DNA from: JBAJNL01 sp036881885
GTDB lineage: Bacteria > Pseudomonadota > Alphaproteobacteria > Holosporales > Hepatobacteraceae
Direction of reading: 5' to 3'
NCBI GenBank assembly: GCA_036881885.1
Contig: JBAJNL010000016.1
Coordinates: 1-28,300, forward strand
DNA: 28,300 nucleotides
The position numbers and the translations under genes are program-made. This document shows positions 17,041-25,159 of this stretch, piece after piece (within the stretch, counting starts at the first letter, position 1; each line of letters starts with the position of its first letter). The notes below the pieces were generated by a model. It saw only the letters and a list, made by a program, of their open reading frames with translations, ran no database searches and was not told the origin of the DNA.

Positions 17041-18344
17041 CAAACCTGGCTCCCAAAGACATTGTTGCACAGCTGGATCGCCATATTATCGGCCAAGAAG
17101 ATGCCAAGCGCGCCGTGGCCATTGCGCTGCGCAACCGGTGGCGGCGTTTACAACTTAACGACACTTTAAAAGATGAAGTGTCGCCGAAGAATATTCTGAT
17201 GATTGGTCCCACAGGCTGCGGTAAAACCGAAATTGCCCGCCGCTTGGCACGCCTGGCCAAAGCGCCCTTTTTAAAGGTTGAAGCCACCAAGTTCACCGAG
17301 GTTGGTTATATGGGCCGTGATGTCGAGCAAATTGGCCGTGACCTTGTGGAAATTGCCATCGAACAGGTCAAAACTGAAATGCGCGAAAAGGTGGCAGTCA
17401 AAGCCAAAGAAAACACCAACACCCGCCTGATTGAAGCGCTGGTCGGACAAACAGCCAGTGATGAGACCAAGGCTTCGTTCCAAAAAAAACTTGACGCAGG
17501 CGCGCTTGAAAAACGCGACATTGAAATTCAGGTGCAAGAAACCCAAAGCGCCATGCCCTCGTTTGATATTCCGGGCATGCCTGGCGCCCAAATGGGCATG
17601 ATTAACCTAGGCGATCTGCTTGGTAAATCATTGGGTGGGCGCACAAAAAACCTTAAAACATCGGTCAAAGAAGCGCGTCATTTGCTGATGAATGAGGAAA
17701 GTGAAAAGCTGCTTGATCAAGAAAAAGCTGTTCACGAAGCGATTAAACTGACCGAAGAAAACGGCATCGTCTTTATTGATGAAATTGATAAGATTTGCGC
17801 GCGCAGTCAGCGCGGAGGAAGCGACGTTAGCCGTGAAGGTGTGCAAAGAGATTTGCTGCCGCTGCTTGAAGGCACAACCATTTCAACAAAACATGGCATG
17901 TTGCAAACAGATCATATTTTGTTTATTACGTCTGGCGCCTTTCATTTAGCCAAACCCGCAGACCTTTTGCCCGAGCTGCAAGGGCGCCTACCCATCCGTG
18001 TCGAGCTGAAATCTTTGACCAAAGAAGATTTTGAACGGGTCTTGATCGAGCCTGAAGCCAGCCTTTTAAAGCAATACAAGGCGCTTTTGGCAACCGAAGG
18101 CGTGACGCTTGATTTTCAGAATGACGCTATTCGTGAAATTGCGCATCTGGCCGCAGATGTGAATGCGTCGGTTGAAAACATCGGGGCACGAAGATTGCAG
18201 ACCCTTTTAGAGCGTCTTTTAGAGGATATTAGCTTTCATGCACCGGATCGTTCGGGAGAAACCGTTGTCATTGATGTCTCTTATGTACGCGAACGCGTGG
18301 CGCATCTGGCAAAAAGCGCCGACCTTTCTCGCTTTATTCTTTAA
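17037..18344 (+). CDS. hslU: ATP-dependent protease ATPase subunit HslU (ClpY)
   Basis: HslU is the AAA+ unfoldase that feeds HslV. The 435-residue protein shows Walker A GPTGCGKT at residues 57-64, the GYMGRDVEQIGRDL pore-region motif (Gly-Tyr-Val/Met-Gly loop), and Walker B GIVFIDEIDKIC around residue 245. The sensor/arginine-finger region SGAFHLAKPADLLPELQGRLPIRVEL is also present. The inserted I-domain lies between them. The C-terminus ADLSRFIL is the tail that docks into HslV, so the pair should assemble. It overlaps hslV by 4 bp and is followed 21 bp later by the aminopeptidase P gene. Confidence 0.97.
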   Translation: MTNLAPKDIVAQLDRHIIGQEDAKRAVAIALRNRWRRLQLNDTLKDEVSPKNILMIGPTGCGKTEIARRLARLAKAPFLKVEATKFTEVGYMGRDVEQIGRDLVEIAIEQVKTEMREKVAVKAKENTNTRLIEALVGQTASDETKASFQKKLDAGALEKRDIEIQVQETQSAMPSFDIPGMPGAQMGMINLGDLLGKSLGGRTKNLKTSVKEARHLLMNEESEKLLDQEKAVHEAIKLTEENGIVFIDEIDKICARSQRGGSDVSREGVQRDLLPLLEGTTISTKHGMLQTDHILFITSGAFHLAKPADLLPELQGRLPIRVELKSLTKEDFERVLIEPEASLLKQYKALLATEGVTLDFQNDAIREIAHLAADVNASVENIGARRLQTLLERLLEDISFHAPDRSGETVVIDVSYVRERVAHLAKSADLSRFIL

Positions 18345-18365
18345 GGTTTGTAAAAGGCCTGTGGC

Positions 18366-20129
18366 ATGATGTATCAAAAACGCCTTTTGGATGTACGAGA
18401 GGCTCTGGCCAAACAAAACATCAAAACATTTTGGTTGTCAAATTTGAACGCTTTTTTGCAAAAGCCATGCAAACCCAACGAGCGCCTTTTGGAATGGGTT
18501 TCGGGCTTTGAAGGCTCGGCCGGATCTTTGTTGATAACTGAGCAAAAAGCCATTCTTTTAACCGACAAACGGTATGTTGAACAAGCACGTCAAACCCTTG
18601 ATGCAAAAATCTTTGCAGTTGTGGATAGTGGCGAGGTCGCGCTTAAAGACCTGCTTTTAGACTACTTAGGCCCCTCTGTTTCCCTTGGTTTTGACCCTTG
18701 GTGCTTAAGCGCCAAAAGCGTTGAGCAACTGCAGCTTGCTTCACCACAAAGAAAACTGATCCCCCTTAAACAAAGTCTTGCAGAAGCGCTCTCTTTTGCA
18801 GAGGCCTCTGAAGACAACGCCTACAGCTTTTCTCTTTTTAACCGCTCAGAACACTCGGTACAAAGTGCCCTATCCACCATACAAGAGACGCTTGATACCC
18901 GTGAGGCCTTTTTTTGTGGAGACTGTTGTTCACTCTCATGGCTTTTGGGTTTAAGGGGGCGAACCAACTCTTTTACGCCTAACGTTGAAGGCTATGGGCT
19001 GATCACAAAAGGAAGCCTTTTTTTCTGGTGCCATAAAAAGTTGGTGACCCAAGAAGTGCGCAGCCATCTTGAACCGCACGTTTCTATTCTTAATCTGAAA
19101 GATTTTAAAGATTCTTTTTTAGCCGCCAGCAAAGGCCTTAAGGTGTTATTTGAGCCAAGCACCACACCCTATGCTGTGCTTGCGGCACTTATGCGTGAAA
19201 AACGCACAACCGCAGCTGTGACAAGCCCTATTGTCCCTTTACAAATCATTAAAGGGCCCAAAGCGCTTGCCTCTTTAAAAAAAGCACAAATCAAAGAAGG
19301 CTTCGCATGGGCACACCTTTTATACAGCGTTGAAGAGGCCGTTGCCGCAGGAGACAGCCTCTCTGAATGGGATGTCTCAGAACGTCTTGAGCGTATTCGT
19401 AAAAATGACCCCAGCTATCGTGGACCCAGCTTTGAAACCATTGCAGCTTTTGGGGCGAATGCTGCCTTCATGCATTACCATCCCTCACCTGAAAAGGCCA
19501 CCGCCCTTACAAACAATGATCTGTTTCTTTTAGATGCCGGCGGGCAATACATGCCCGGTGCCACAACAGACACCACGCGCACTATTTTGTTAGGCAAGAT
19601 GCGCGATGAACGCTTTGCGCGTTTTTATACAGCCGTTTTAAAGGGTTTCATCGCCTATAGCACGCTTGTTTTTCCTAAAGGCACCCGCGGCATTCACCTT
19701 GAAAGCGCAGCTCGGCGTTTTTTATGGAACGAAGGCGCAGATTTTAAGCACGCCACCGGTCACGGGGTTGGCAGCTTTCTTCATGTGCACGAGCCCCCCA
19801 TTCTTTCGATGCGTGATGACAAAATCGCCCTTAAACCTGGCATGACTCTAACGTGTGAGCCTGGCTATTATAAGCAAGGTGCCTTTGGCATTCGCCTTGA
19901 AAACATGATGACGGTTGTGAAAACGCGCCATGCTGATTTTTACACCTTTCAACAAGAAACACTGATACCTTTTGACCACCAGCTGATTGACCTTAAACAG
20001 CTGACGTCTCAAGAAGTTCAGTTCATTGATCACTATCACCGAAACGTTTTTCAAACCCTTTTTCCTTTACTTACCAATGAACACGTGCAAGAATGGCTTC
20101 GGCACAAGACAAGGCCGCTGGCAAGTTAA
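18366..20129 (+). CDS. Xaa-Pro aminopeptidase (aminopeptidase P family, long form)
   Basis: This M24 metallopeptidase removes an N-terminal residue preceding proline, probably in peptide recycling in the cytoplasm. The 587-residue length matches the long three-domain form common in alphaproteobacteria and eukaryotes: two creatinase-N-like domains followed by the catalytic pita-bread domain. Dinuclear metal ligands are visible at D390 (FLLDAGGQY), D402 (GATTDTTRT), H466 (ATGHGVGSFLHVHEPP), E498 (LTCEPGYY) and E512 (IRLENMM). Two ATGs are adjacent at 18366 and 18369, and either may be used; AAAGG lies about 10 nt upstream. It follows hslU closely, placing protease and peptidase in one transcript. 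Confidence 0.93.
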   Translation: MMYQKRLLDVREALAKQNIKTFWLSNLNAFLQKPCKPNERLLEWVSGFEGSAGSLLITEQKAILLTDKRYVEQARQTLDAKIFAVVDSGEVALKDLLLDYLGPSVSLGFDPWCLSAKSVEQLQLASPQRKLIPLKQSLAEALSFAEASEDNAYSFSLFNRSEHSVQSALSTIQETLDTREAFFCGDCCSLSWLLGLRGRTNSFTPNVEGYGLITKGSLFFWCHKKLVTQEVRSHLEPHVSILNLKDFKDSFLAASKGLKVLFEPSTTPYAVLAALMREKRTTAAVTSPIVPLQIIKGPKALASLKKAQIKEGFAWAHLLYSVEEAVAAGDSLSEWDVSERLERIRKNDPSYRGPSFETIAAFGANAAFMHYHPSPEKATALTNNDLFLLDAGGQYMPGATTDTTRTILLGKMRDERFARFYTAVLKGFIAYSTLVFPKGTRGIHLESAARRFLWNEGADFKHATGHGVGSFLHVHEPPILSMRDDKIALKPGMTLTCEPGYYKQGAFGIRLENMMTVVKTRHADFYTFQQETLIPFDHQLIDLKQLTSQEVQFIDHYHRNVFQTLFPLLTNEHVQEWLRHKTRPLAS

Positions 20130-20146
20130 AACAAAAGTTTCAAAAC

Positions 20147-20419
20147 ATGCAAACAAACGAACAGACAGAAAAAGAACCTCGGTTGCCAGATTCTTTCGAG
20201 GCGGGCCTTAAAGAGCTTGAATTCATTGTTGAACAAATGGAGCAAGGCCAGGTGCCGTTAGATGAGGCCGTTAAGCTTTATGAGCAGGGCGTAAGATTGC
20301 AACAGTTTTGCACCCAAAAACTTGAAGCTGCCCGCCTTTCTATTGAAAAACTTTCTTTAGATCAGCAAGGTTCCCTCACCACCAAGCCTTTTGAGCTCAA
20401 AACAGAATCGAACCTTTAA
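20147..20419 (+). CDS. xseB: Exodeoxyribonuclease VII small subunit
   Basis: XseB is the small subunit of exonuclease VII, which degrades single-stranded DNA together with XseA (not in this window). The core SFEAGLKELEFIVEQMEQGQVPLDEAVKLYEQGVRLQQFCTQKL is diagnostic. I place the start at ATG 20147, giving 90 residues close to the usual 75-85; an ATG at 20093 overlaps the aminopeptidase gene by 37 bp and would add a Lys-rich 18-residue leader. The gene is the last of the plus-strand run and converges with the kinase gene 27 bp away. Confidence 0.9.
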   Translation: MQTNEQTEKEPRLPDSFEAGLKELEFIVEQMEQGQVPLDEAVKLYEQGVRLQQFCTQKLEAARLSIEKLSLDQQGSLTTKPFELKTESNL

Positions 20420-20446
20420 GGCCTCTCTTTTTTGCAGGCAAAAGTG

Positions 20447-21298
20447 CTAAAGCCTTTCTTTTAGAAACAGGGCAAAAGCACACCACTTTTGAAAACGCTT
20501 TTGCGTCTCGTCTTTTTGGGGTGCAGGATGTTGCAAAAGCCACAGACACGATAAAACCGTTAGCGTATAACACCACGCAATCATCTTGTGCGCATTAAAA
20601 GAAAGTTCTTTTTGAAGCGTTAGAAGGCGCCTTTCAAAGGCTTGCTGAATACAAAAGCCGTCATGTGTTGGGTTTTTAAAATAGGCTGAGGCGTCAATCT
20701 CTTGCTCGCCACGAAACCCTTTGGGGTCAAGCGCCAGCCAACCTTTGTGTGCATCATACAGAATATTATCGTGATGCAAATCGGCATGTAACAAAACGGC
20801 CTCACTTTGTGCCGCCACAAGGTCAAAAAAAAGCGTTTTGGCGTCACCAATCAGCGTGCTTGAAAGCTGGGCACCAAGGGCGTCATCAGCAAACGTCTCA
20901 AAACCATGTCCCCACACACTAATTGACGGCATGCGCTGGAACAACGTCGTCTGTTTTTTAGCACGATGCAACTTTTTTAACACCTCACAAAAAATCAAAG
21001 TGGCCTTATCATCCTGGCCATTGAGGCTGTATTCTGTAAGGGGTGATGCGGGCTTCACTCGCTTAAGCAACAAAGCATTGGGGTCTTTTGCAAGACACGT
21101 CACAACCCCCTCACCGTTATACAATTTCAGCGCATCGCCTGAAGATTTTTCATCTGAATCGGATTTAAAAACTTTCAGCACACAGGGCGTTTTGTGGCGT
21201 TTCACAAAAAGCATAAAACTTGTGGCCGTCTCAAACGGTTTGCCATCAGGCGTTAGATGCCACTGATCAAGATAAGGTTGAAAGTGCTTTTGCAACAT
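20447..21298 (-). CDS. APH(6)/hydroxyurea-type small-molecule phosphotransferase
   Basis: This is a cytoplasmic kinase of the aminoglycoside 6-phosphotransferase/hydroxyurea kinase family; members inactivate streptomycin, but many chromosomal ones have unknown substrates. The start at ATG 21298 lies 14 bp after the ABC exporter stop and gives 283 residues. The N-lobe has VLKVF with K42 and LKLYNGEGVV. The catalytic HADLHHDNIL has H171, D173 and N178, and metal-binding D191 is in LALDPKGFRGE. The whole set is intact, so the enzyme is likely active. The frame continues upstream to 21493, but that part overlaps the ABC gene and is not family-like. It is probably cotranscribed with the exporter. 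Confidence 0.85.
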   Translation of the reverse strand: MLQKHFQPYLDQWHLTPDGKPFETATSFMLFVKRHKTPCVLKVFKSDSDEKSSGDALKLYNGEGVVTCLAKDPNALLLKRVKPASPLTEYSLNGQDDKATLIFCEVLKKLHRAKKQTTLFQRMPSISVWGHGFETFADDALGAQLSSTLIGDAKTLFFDLVAAQSEAVLLHADLHHDNILYDAHKGWLALDPKGFRGEQEIDASAYFKNPTHDGFCIQQAFERRLLTLQKELSFNAHKMIAWCYTLTVLSCLWLLQHPAPQKDETQKRFQKWCAFALFLKERL

Positions 21299-21311
21299 AA
21301 ACAAAAAGCCA

Positions 21312-23240
21312 TTATGTAAGCTGCAACCCTTTGACCGCAGGTTTCTTAAAAGCATTTTTCTTTGACGCAGACTGTCTTGTCTTACGATCGGGCAAAAAGT
21401 CGTCTTTTTGGGCATCCCACAATCTTTTGTACAAAGAATCTCGCGCCAAAAGCTCTTGATGCGTGCCATCTTCAACAATATTGCCTTTATCAAAAACCAG
21501 AATGCGGTCCATGGACAAGATGGTCGACAGACGGTGCGCGATCACAAGCGACGTTTTGTTTTTCATCACCGCACGCAGCGACTTTTGTATATCGCTTTCA
21601 GTTAACGTATCCAGTTCTGATGTGGCCTCGTCTAAAATCAAAATCGGCGCATCTTTTAAAATAGCGCGTGCAATCGCAATGCGCTGGCGCTGGCCACCTG
21701 AGAGTTGTAACCCACGTTCACCCGCAAGCGAATGATACCCCTCGGGCAGCTTTTTGATAAAACTATGCGCAAAAGCCTTTTTAGCAGCCGCAATGACTTC
21801 GTCATCTGTTGCCTCGTGATTGCCATAACGAATGTTATCCATAATGCTGCGATGAAACAGAATAGGATTTTGCGGGATAATGCCAATTTGCGCCCGCAGC
21901 GACGCTTGCGTCACTTGCTGAATGCTTTGATCATCAATCAGAATGTTGCCAGATTTGATTTCAAAAAGACGCAAAATCAAGTTCACAAAAGTGGTCTTAC
22001 CGCTGCCAGAATAACCCACCAACCCTACTTTTTGTCCGGGAAAAAGCGTCACCGAGTTGTTTTGAAACAAAGGTTCAGCGCCCTTGTATTGAAAACGCAC
22101 ATTTTGAAAAGTAATTTTTCCCGAGGTTACCTTTAAGGGGACAGCCGTCTTCTTGTCTTTAATATCAAGTGGCTGGTAAACCAGTGCCAGGCCTTTGCTG
22201 ATCAAGCCGCCGTACTCGGTAAAGTGTGCAAAATCTTTCGATAGATTCCACAGAAAATTAATAATGGCAATATTGATCGTTAAAATAAGCGCAAAGTCAC
22301 CAGCCGAAAAGTGGCCCAGTTTAAAGCCACGAATCAAAAGCCACAAGCAAAGTGCCTGATAAAGCGTAAAAGAAAGGCTTTGAAACGTGAAGACCTTCAA
22401 AAAAAACCAATCGCGCTTTTGACGCGCTGCCACCATGGTTTTAAGCCTTCGTTTCAAGAACAGTGTTTCAAATAAAAAACCTTTAAAAAAGCGCACGCTC
22501 ATCATGTTTGTAAGCGTATCAACAACGGTAGCCAGAACAGATGCCTTTGTTTCAGCATAGGCTTTCGAAAGATCGCTGGCCTTTTTGTGCAGCAAAATGG
22601 TGCCGCCCACAAACAAAAGCGACCATCCAAACAGAGCCGCCGCAAACACCGCATCCACCGTCCACAATGTGCCAATGGCAATCAAAATTGCCAGTGCATG
22701 GCCAAAAAATTGATCTAAAATAATCTGCACAAAATCAGCAGTGTTGTGAATCACATCATTAATCTTGCTGCCTTGGTTGCCCGAGGCGTGCTTTTGATAG
22801 AAAAGGTGCGAATGCCGCATCATACGTTGCATCACAATACTGCCCACATGCTTTTTAAGCGGTGCGTTCATCTTCAGCCATGCAAAATCATAAAGGCGAA
22901 AAAACAAAGCCACAACAAAGGTAAGCCCCACATAAAGCGTCGACAGTCTGGCCAGTTTTGACCAGTCCACCGGCCCATGCAGCTGATCCAAAATATCTTT
23001 TAAGATATAAGGACGCCAAGACAAATCAATGGCCCAACACGCACCCACAAGCAGCATCAGTGCGGCCCACACGCGGAAGGGACGTAGCGTTTTCCACACA
23101 AACCACCATAAAAGGTTGCGTGGCAACCCCTCTTTTGTCTGAAGATTTGCTTTCATACTCTCAATAGGCTGGGACACCTTTTCCACAGGAGTCTCAACAC
23201 TGGCAGGAGAAGAAGAGAAGTGTTTTACGTTTTTTTGCAT
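21312..23240 (-). CDS. ABC exporter, fused membrane and ATPase domains (half-transporter)
   Basis: The protein is a B-type ABC half-transporter that would dimerise in the inner membrane and export an unknown substrate. From ATG 23240 it has 642 residues. About 40 polar residues precede the six-helix transmembrane domain (residues ~45-330). The ATPase domain has Walker A GYSGSGKTT (409-417), a Q-loop in IIPQNPILFHRSI, the LSGGQ signature (513-517), Walker B ILILDE (533-538) with the catalytic glutamate, and H-loop H569. The last ~25 residues are Lys-rich. AAGGATGG directly before 23240 supports this start over ATG 23276. It is similar to lipid A or multidrug exporters but lacks anything that fixes the substrate. 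Confidence 0.92.
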   Translation of the reverse strand: MQKNVKHFSSSPASVETPVEKVSQPIESMKANLQTKEGLPRNLLWWFVWKTLRPFRVWAALMLLVGACWAIDLSWRPYILKDILDQLHGPVDWSKLARLSTLYVGLTFVVALFFRLYDFAWLKMNAPLKKHVGSIVMQRMMRHSHLFYQKHASGNQGSKINDVIHNTADFVQIILDQFFGHALAILIAIGTLWTVDAVFAAALFGWSLLFVGGTILLHKKASDLSKAYAETKASVLATVVDTLTNMMSVRFFKGFLFETLFLKRRLKTMVAARQKRDWFFLKVFTFQSLSFTLYQALCLWLLIRGFKLGHFSAGDFALILTINIAIINFLWNLSKDFAHFTEYGGLISKGLALVYQPLDIKDKKTAVPLKVTSGKITFQNVRFQYKGAEPLFQNNSVTLFPGQKVGLVGYSGSGKTTFVNLILRLFEIKSGNILIDDQSIQQVTQASLRAQIGIIPQNPILFHRSIMDNIRYGNHEATDDEVIAAAKKAFAHSFIKKLPEGYHSLAGERGLQLSGGQRQRIAIARAILKDAPILILDEATSELDTLTESDIQKSLRAVMKNKTSLVIAHRLSTILSMDRILVFDKGNIVEDGTHQELLARDSLYKRLWDAQKDDFLPDRKTRQSASKKNAFKKPAVKGLQLT

Positions 23241-23250
23241 ACCATCCTTG
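23241..23250 (-). promoter_or_regulatory. Ribosome-binding site of the ABC exporter
   Basis: CAAGGATGGT immediately precedes ATG 23240 on the minus strand, with AGGA 4 nt from the ATG. This decides the start at 23240 in preference to the in-frame ATG at 23276, which lacks a similar site. Confidence 0.5.
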
Positions 23251-23300
23251 TGTCGCCAGCAGATGTGTGACGCCATGTACCCGTGCCCACAAAAGCGCGC

Positions 23301-23909
23301 CTAGTCGTCACCTTCTTCAGGTTTACTTTCGGCAGCACCTTCTGCTTTCGCAGCACCAGCTTCTCTGGATTTACTCTCCTCAAGAGCGTCAAGCACAGCC
23401 TTGAGTTGGCTTTCTGTACACAACCCCAACAAAACCGGATTATGGGGCTGCAGCTCTGATGAAAGCGGGTGAATCCCCTCTTTCACAGCCTGTATTGTCT
23501 TGGGTGTTGTGGCCAGCAACCTTACAATTTGCTCGCTTTTAAGGTCAGGATAATTTTTGGTAAGCCACAAAATCGCTTTGGGGCGATCAGCTCTATAGGC
23601 AATGGGTGTATATTTGCGCTCTTTTTTTTGAAAGGGCTTTAGCCCCTCAAGAGGATCTTTAAAATGCAATGTTGCTTTGGGGTCTGCTTCACAACGGCTA
23701 ATCTCGTCTTCTGAAAGCTGGCCATTCAGCAAAGGGTTTTCCCCCTGCAGGGCATCATTTTGCAACATCTTCAATTCAAGAATGTGCAGCCGACAAGAGC
23801 GCGCCACTTGGTCTTCTGTCAGTTGTGTATTTTCTAACAACCAAATCGCAGTCGCTTTCGACATTAAGGGGTCGATGGTATGAGTGGTTGTACGCTTTTT
23901 ATGAGCCAT
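23301..23909 (-). CDS. DUF1013 / TrcR-like cell-cycle transcriptional regulator
   Basis: This is a cytoplasmic protein of the alphaproteobacterial DUF1013 family, annotated in relatives as the cell-cycle regulator TrcR. From ATG 23909 it has 202 residues. Two helix-turn-helix-like repeats are seen: TAIWLLENTQLTEDQVARSCRLHILELKML (~residues 19-48) and KAILWLTKNYPDLKSEQIVRLLATTPKTIQAV (~111-142). The block KKERKYTPIAYRADRPKAI between them is the family signature. The C-terminus (after ~180) is an Ala/Glu/Lys-rich tail. A strong AAGGAGG lies 12 nt before ATG 23909; it directly abuts another in-frame ATG at 23921, which is too close to use well. The function is inferred from the family only. Confidence 0.85.
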   Translation of the reverse strand: MAHKKRTTTHTIDPLMSKATAIWLLENTQLTEDQVARSCRLHILELKMLQNDALQGENPLLNGQLSEDEISRCEADPKATLHFKDPLEGLKPFQKKERKYTPIAYRADRPKAILWLTKNYPDLKSEQIVRLLATTPKTIQAVKEGIHPLSSELQPHNPVLLGLCTESQLKAVLDALEESKSREAGAAKAEGAAESKPEEGDD

Positions 23910-23921
23910 TAGATAAGACAT

Positions 23922-23928
23922 CCTCCTT
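23922..23928 (-). promoter_or_regulatory. Strong Shine-Dalgarno before the TrcR-like gene
   Basis: On the minus strand this reads AAGGAGG, the best anti-16S match seen in the window. The in-frame ATG at 23921 follows with no spacer and the ATG at 23909 follows after 12 nt. The later ATG is therefore the more likely start, though spacing is long. Confidence 0.55.
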
Positions 23929-24020
23929 TCATCAATCTTATGCGAAAAGAAGGTTATAATCAAGATACCAAACGCGCCCTCTTTCTTGAGAGGCACAGCT
24001 GATAAGGCAAAACAAAGCCT

Positions 24021-24042
24021 AAAAGGTTTTCAAAAACCCCCT
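24021..24042 (-). terminator. Possible weak terminator after fabH
   Basis: On the minus strand the fabH stop runs into GGTTT-TTGA-AAACC, extendable by G-U and A-T pairs to about nine pairs, with TTTT in and after the 3' arm. The stem is weak and rich in wobble pairs, so partial readthrough into the TrcR-like gene is likely if it acts at all. Confidence 0.3.
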
Positions 24043-25135
24043 AAAAACGCAACAGGCTTGCGCCCCATGCAAAACCTGCTGCAAACGCTTGAAAAGCAAT
24101 CAATTGTCCTCGCTTGATTTGCCCCTTTTGGCAAGCCACATCAAAAGCCAACGGTATCGAGGCTGATGACGTATTCGCGTGCTGATCCATGGTCATGACA
24201 GCTTTATCGTGCGGCACACCAAGACGGTCCAAAACTGATTCAATAATACGGCGATTCGCTTGATGCGGCACCACCCAATCAATCTGAGAAGGCGAAACCT
24301 TTTGCTGCGCTAGCAGCGTTTCTGTCACGCCCCAAAGCTCTTGCACGGCCCGCTTATAAACCTCGCGCCCATTCATTTGAATCACGCCCAGCCGGCCACA
24401 CCCAACGCCACCACCTACAAACAAAGCATCATACCCTTTGCCGTCACTTTGTAAAAGATGCCCTAAAAACCCAGGGCTAAAAGGTGCTTCATTGGATGAT
24501 TCTTCTGAGCTCTTCTGAAGCACGCCACCTTCTGCCGCTTCAAGCACAAAAGCCCCCGCCCCATCGCCAAACAAGATGGCTGTTGTGCGGTCATTCCAGT
24601 CTAAAAGACGGCTCATCGTCTCGGCACCAATCACAAGGGCACGCTTAAACAACCCCGCTTTTAAAAAAGCATCTGCTTGCGCAAGGGCAACCACAAACCA
24701 CCTACAGGCCACATTGATATCAAACGCTGCACCTTTGGCCCCTAAGCGCTCTTGAACGCGTGTTGCGGTTGCCGGAAAGGTATGGTCTGCTGTTGACGTT
24801 GCCAGCAAAATAAGATCGATATCACCACCCACAAGACCCGCCTTTAAAAGCGCTTTTTCGGCGGCCAGCAAAGCAAGATCAGATGTTTTTTGTGTGGGTG
24901 TCACAATATGCCGCTGCGCAATGCCTGTGCGCTGAAAAATCCACTCGTGACTTGTATCAAGCGTTTTGGAAAGCGCATCGTTTGTCACCACCTTTTCGGG
25001 CAGATAAGACCCCCATCCTTTCAGCACCACAGAGGGTTCGTTTTGCGGCGCAAAACCTTTATCACTACCCTGCGTACCCAAAGGGGTTTGCGTTTTCTCT
25101 GCAAAAGAGCGCTTTAAAAAAGATGCCGTCGTCAT
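24041..25135 (-). CDS. fabH: 3-oxoacyl-ACP synthase III (KAS III)
   Basis: FabH condenses acetyl-CoA with malonyl-ACP to start fatty acid synthesis. From ATG 25135 it has 364 residues; about 34 of these form an N-terminal extension before the conserved GWGSYLPEKVVTND. The triad is present: C144, H291 in VVPHQANRRI and N321 in DQHANTSSAS. WIFQRTGIAQRH and FGDGAGAFVLE are also typical. The residues after the catalytic Cys are odd: Cys-Arg-Trp-Phe instead of the usual Cys-Ser/Ala-Gly-Phe. An in-frame TTG at 25153 is an alternative start. The gene lies 24 bp behind plsX in the common alphaproteobacterial rpmF-plsX-fabH order. Confidence 0.92.
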   Translation of the reverse strand: MTTASFLKRSFAEKTQTPLGTQGSDKGFAPQNEPSVVLKGWGSYLPEKVVTNDALSKTLDTSHEWIFQRTGIAQRHIVTPTQKTSDLALLAAEKALLKAGLVGGDIDLILLATSTADHTFPATATRVQERLGAKGAAFDINVACRWFVVALAQADAFLKAGLFKRALVIGAETMSRLLDWNDRTTAILFGDGAGAFVLEAAEGGVLQKSSEESSNEAPFSPGFLGHLLQSDGKGYDALFVGGGVGCGRLGVIQMNGREVYKRAVQELWGVTETLLAQQKVSPSQIDWVVPHQANRRIIESVLDRLGVPHDKAVMTMDQHANTSSASIPLAFDVACQKGQIKRGQLIAFQAFAAGFAWGASLLRF

Positions 25136-25159
25136 AACTTTCTCGCGAAACAAACGTCT

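Noticed and set aside
20389..20402. Perfect 14-bp palindrome TTTTGAGCTCAAAA
   Set aside because: It lies inside the xseB coding end, is rich in A/T, has no loop room and no T-run; probably chance.
21299..21493. 65-codon upstream extension of the APH-like kinase
   Set aside because: It overlaps the end of the ABC exporter, has no family similarity, and ATG 21298 just after the exporter stop gives the normal length.
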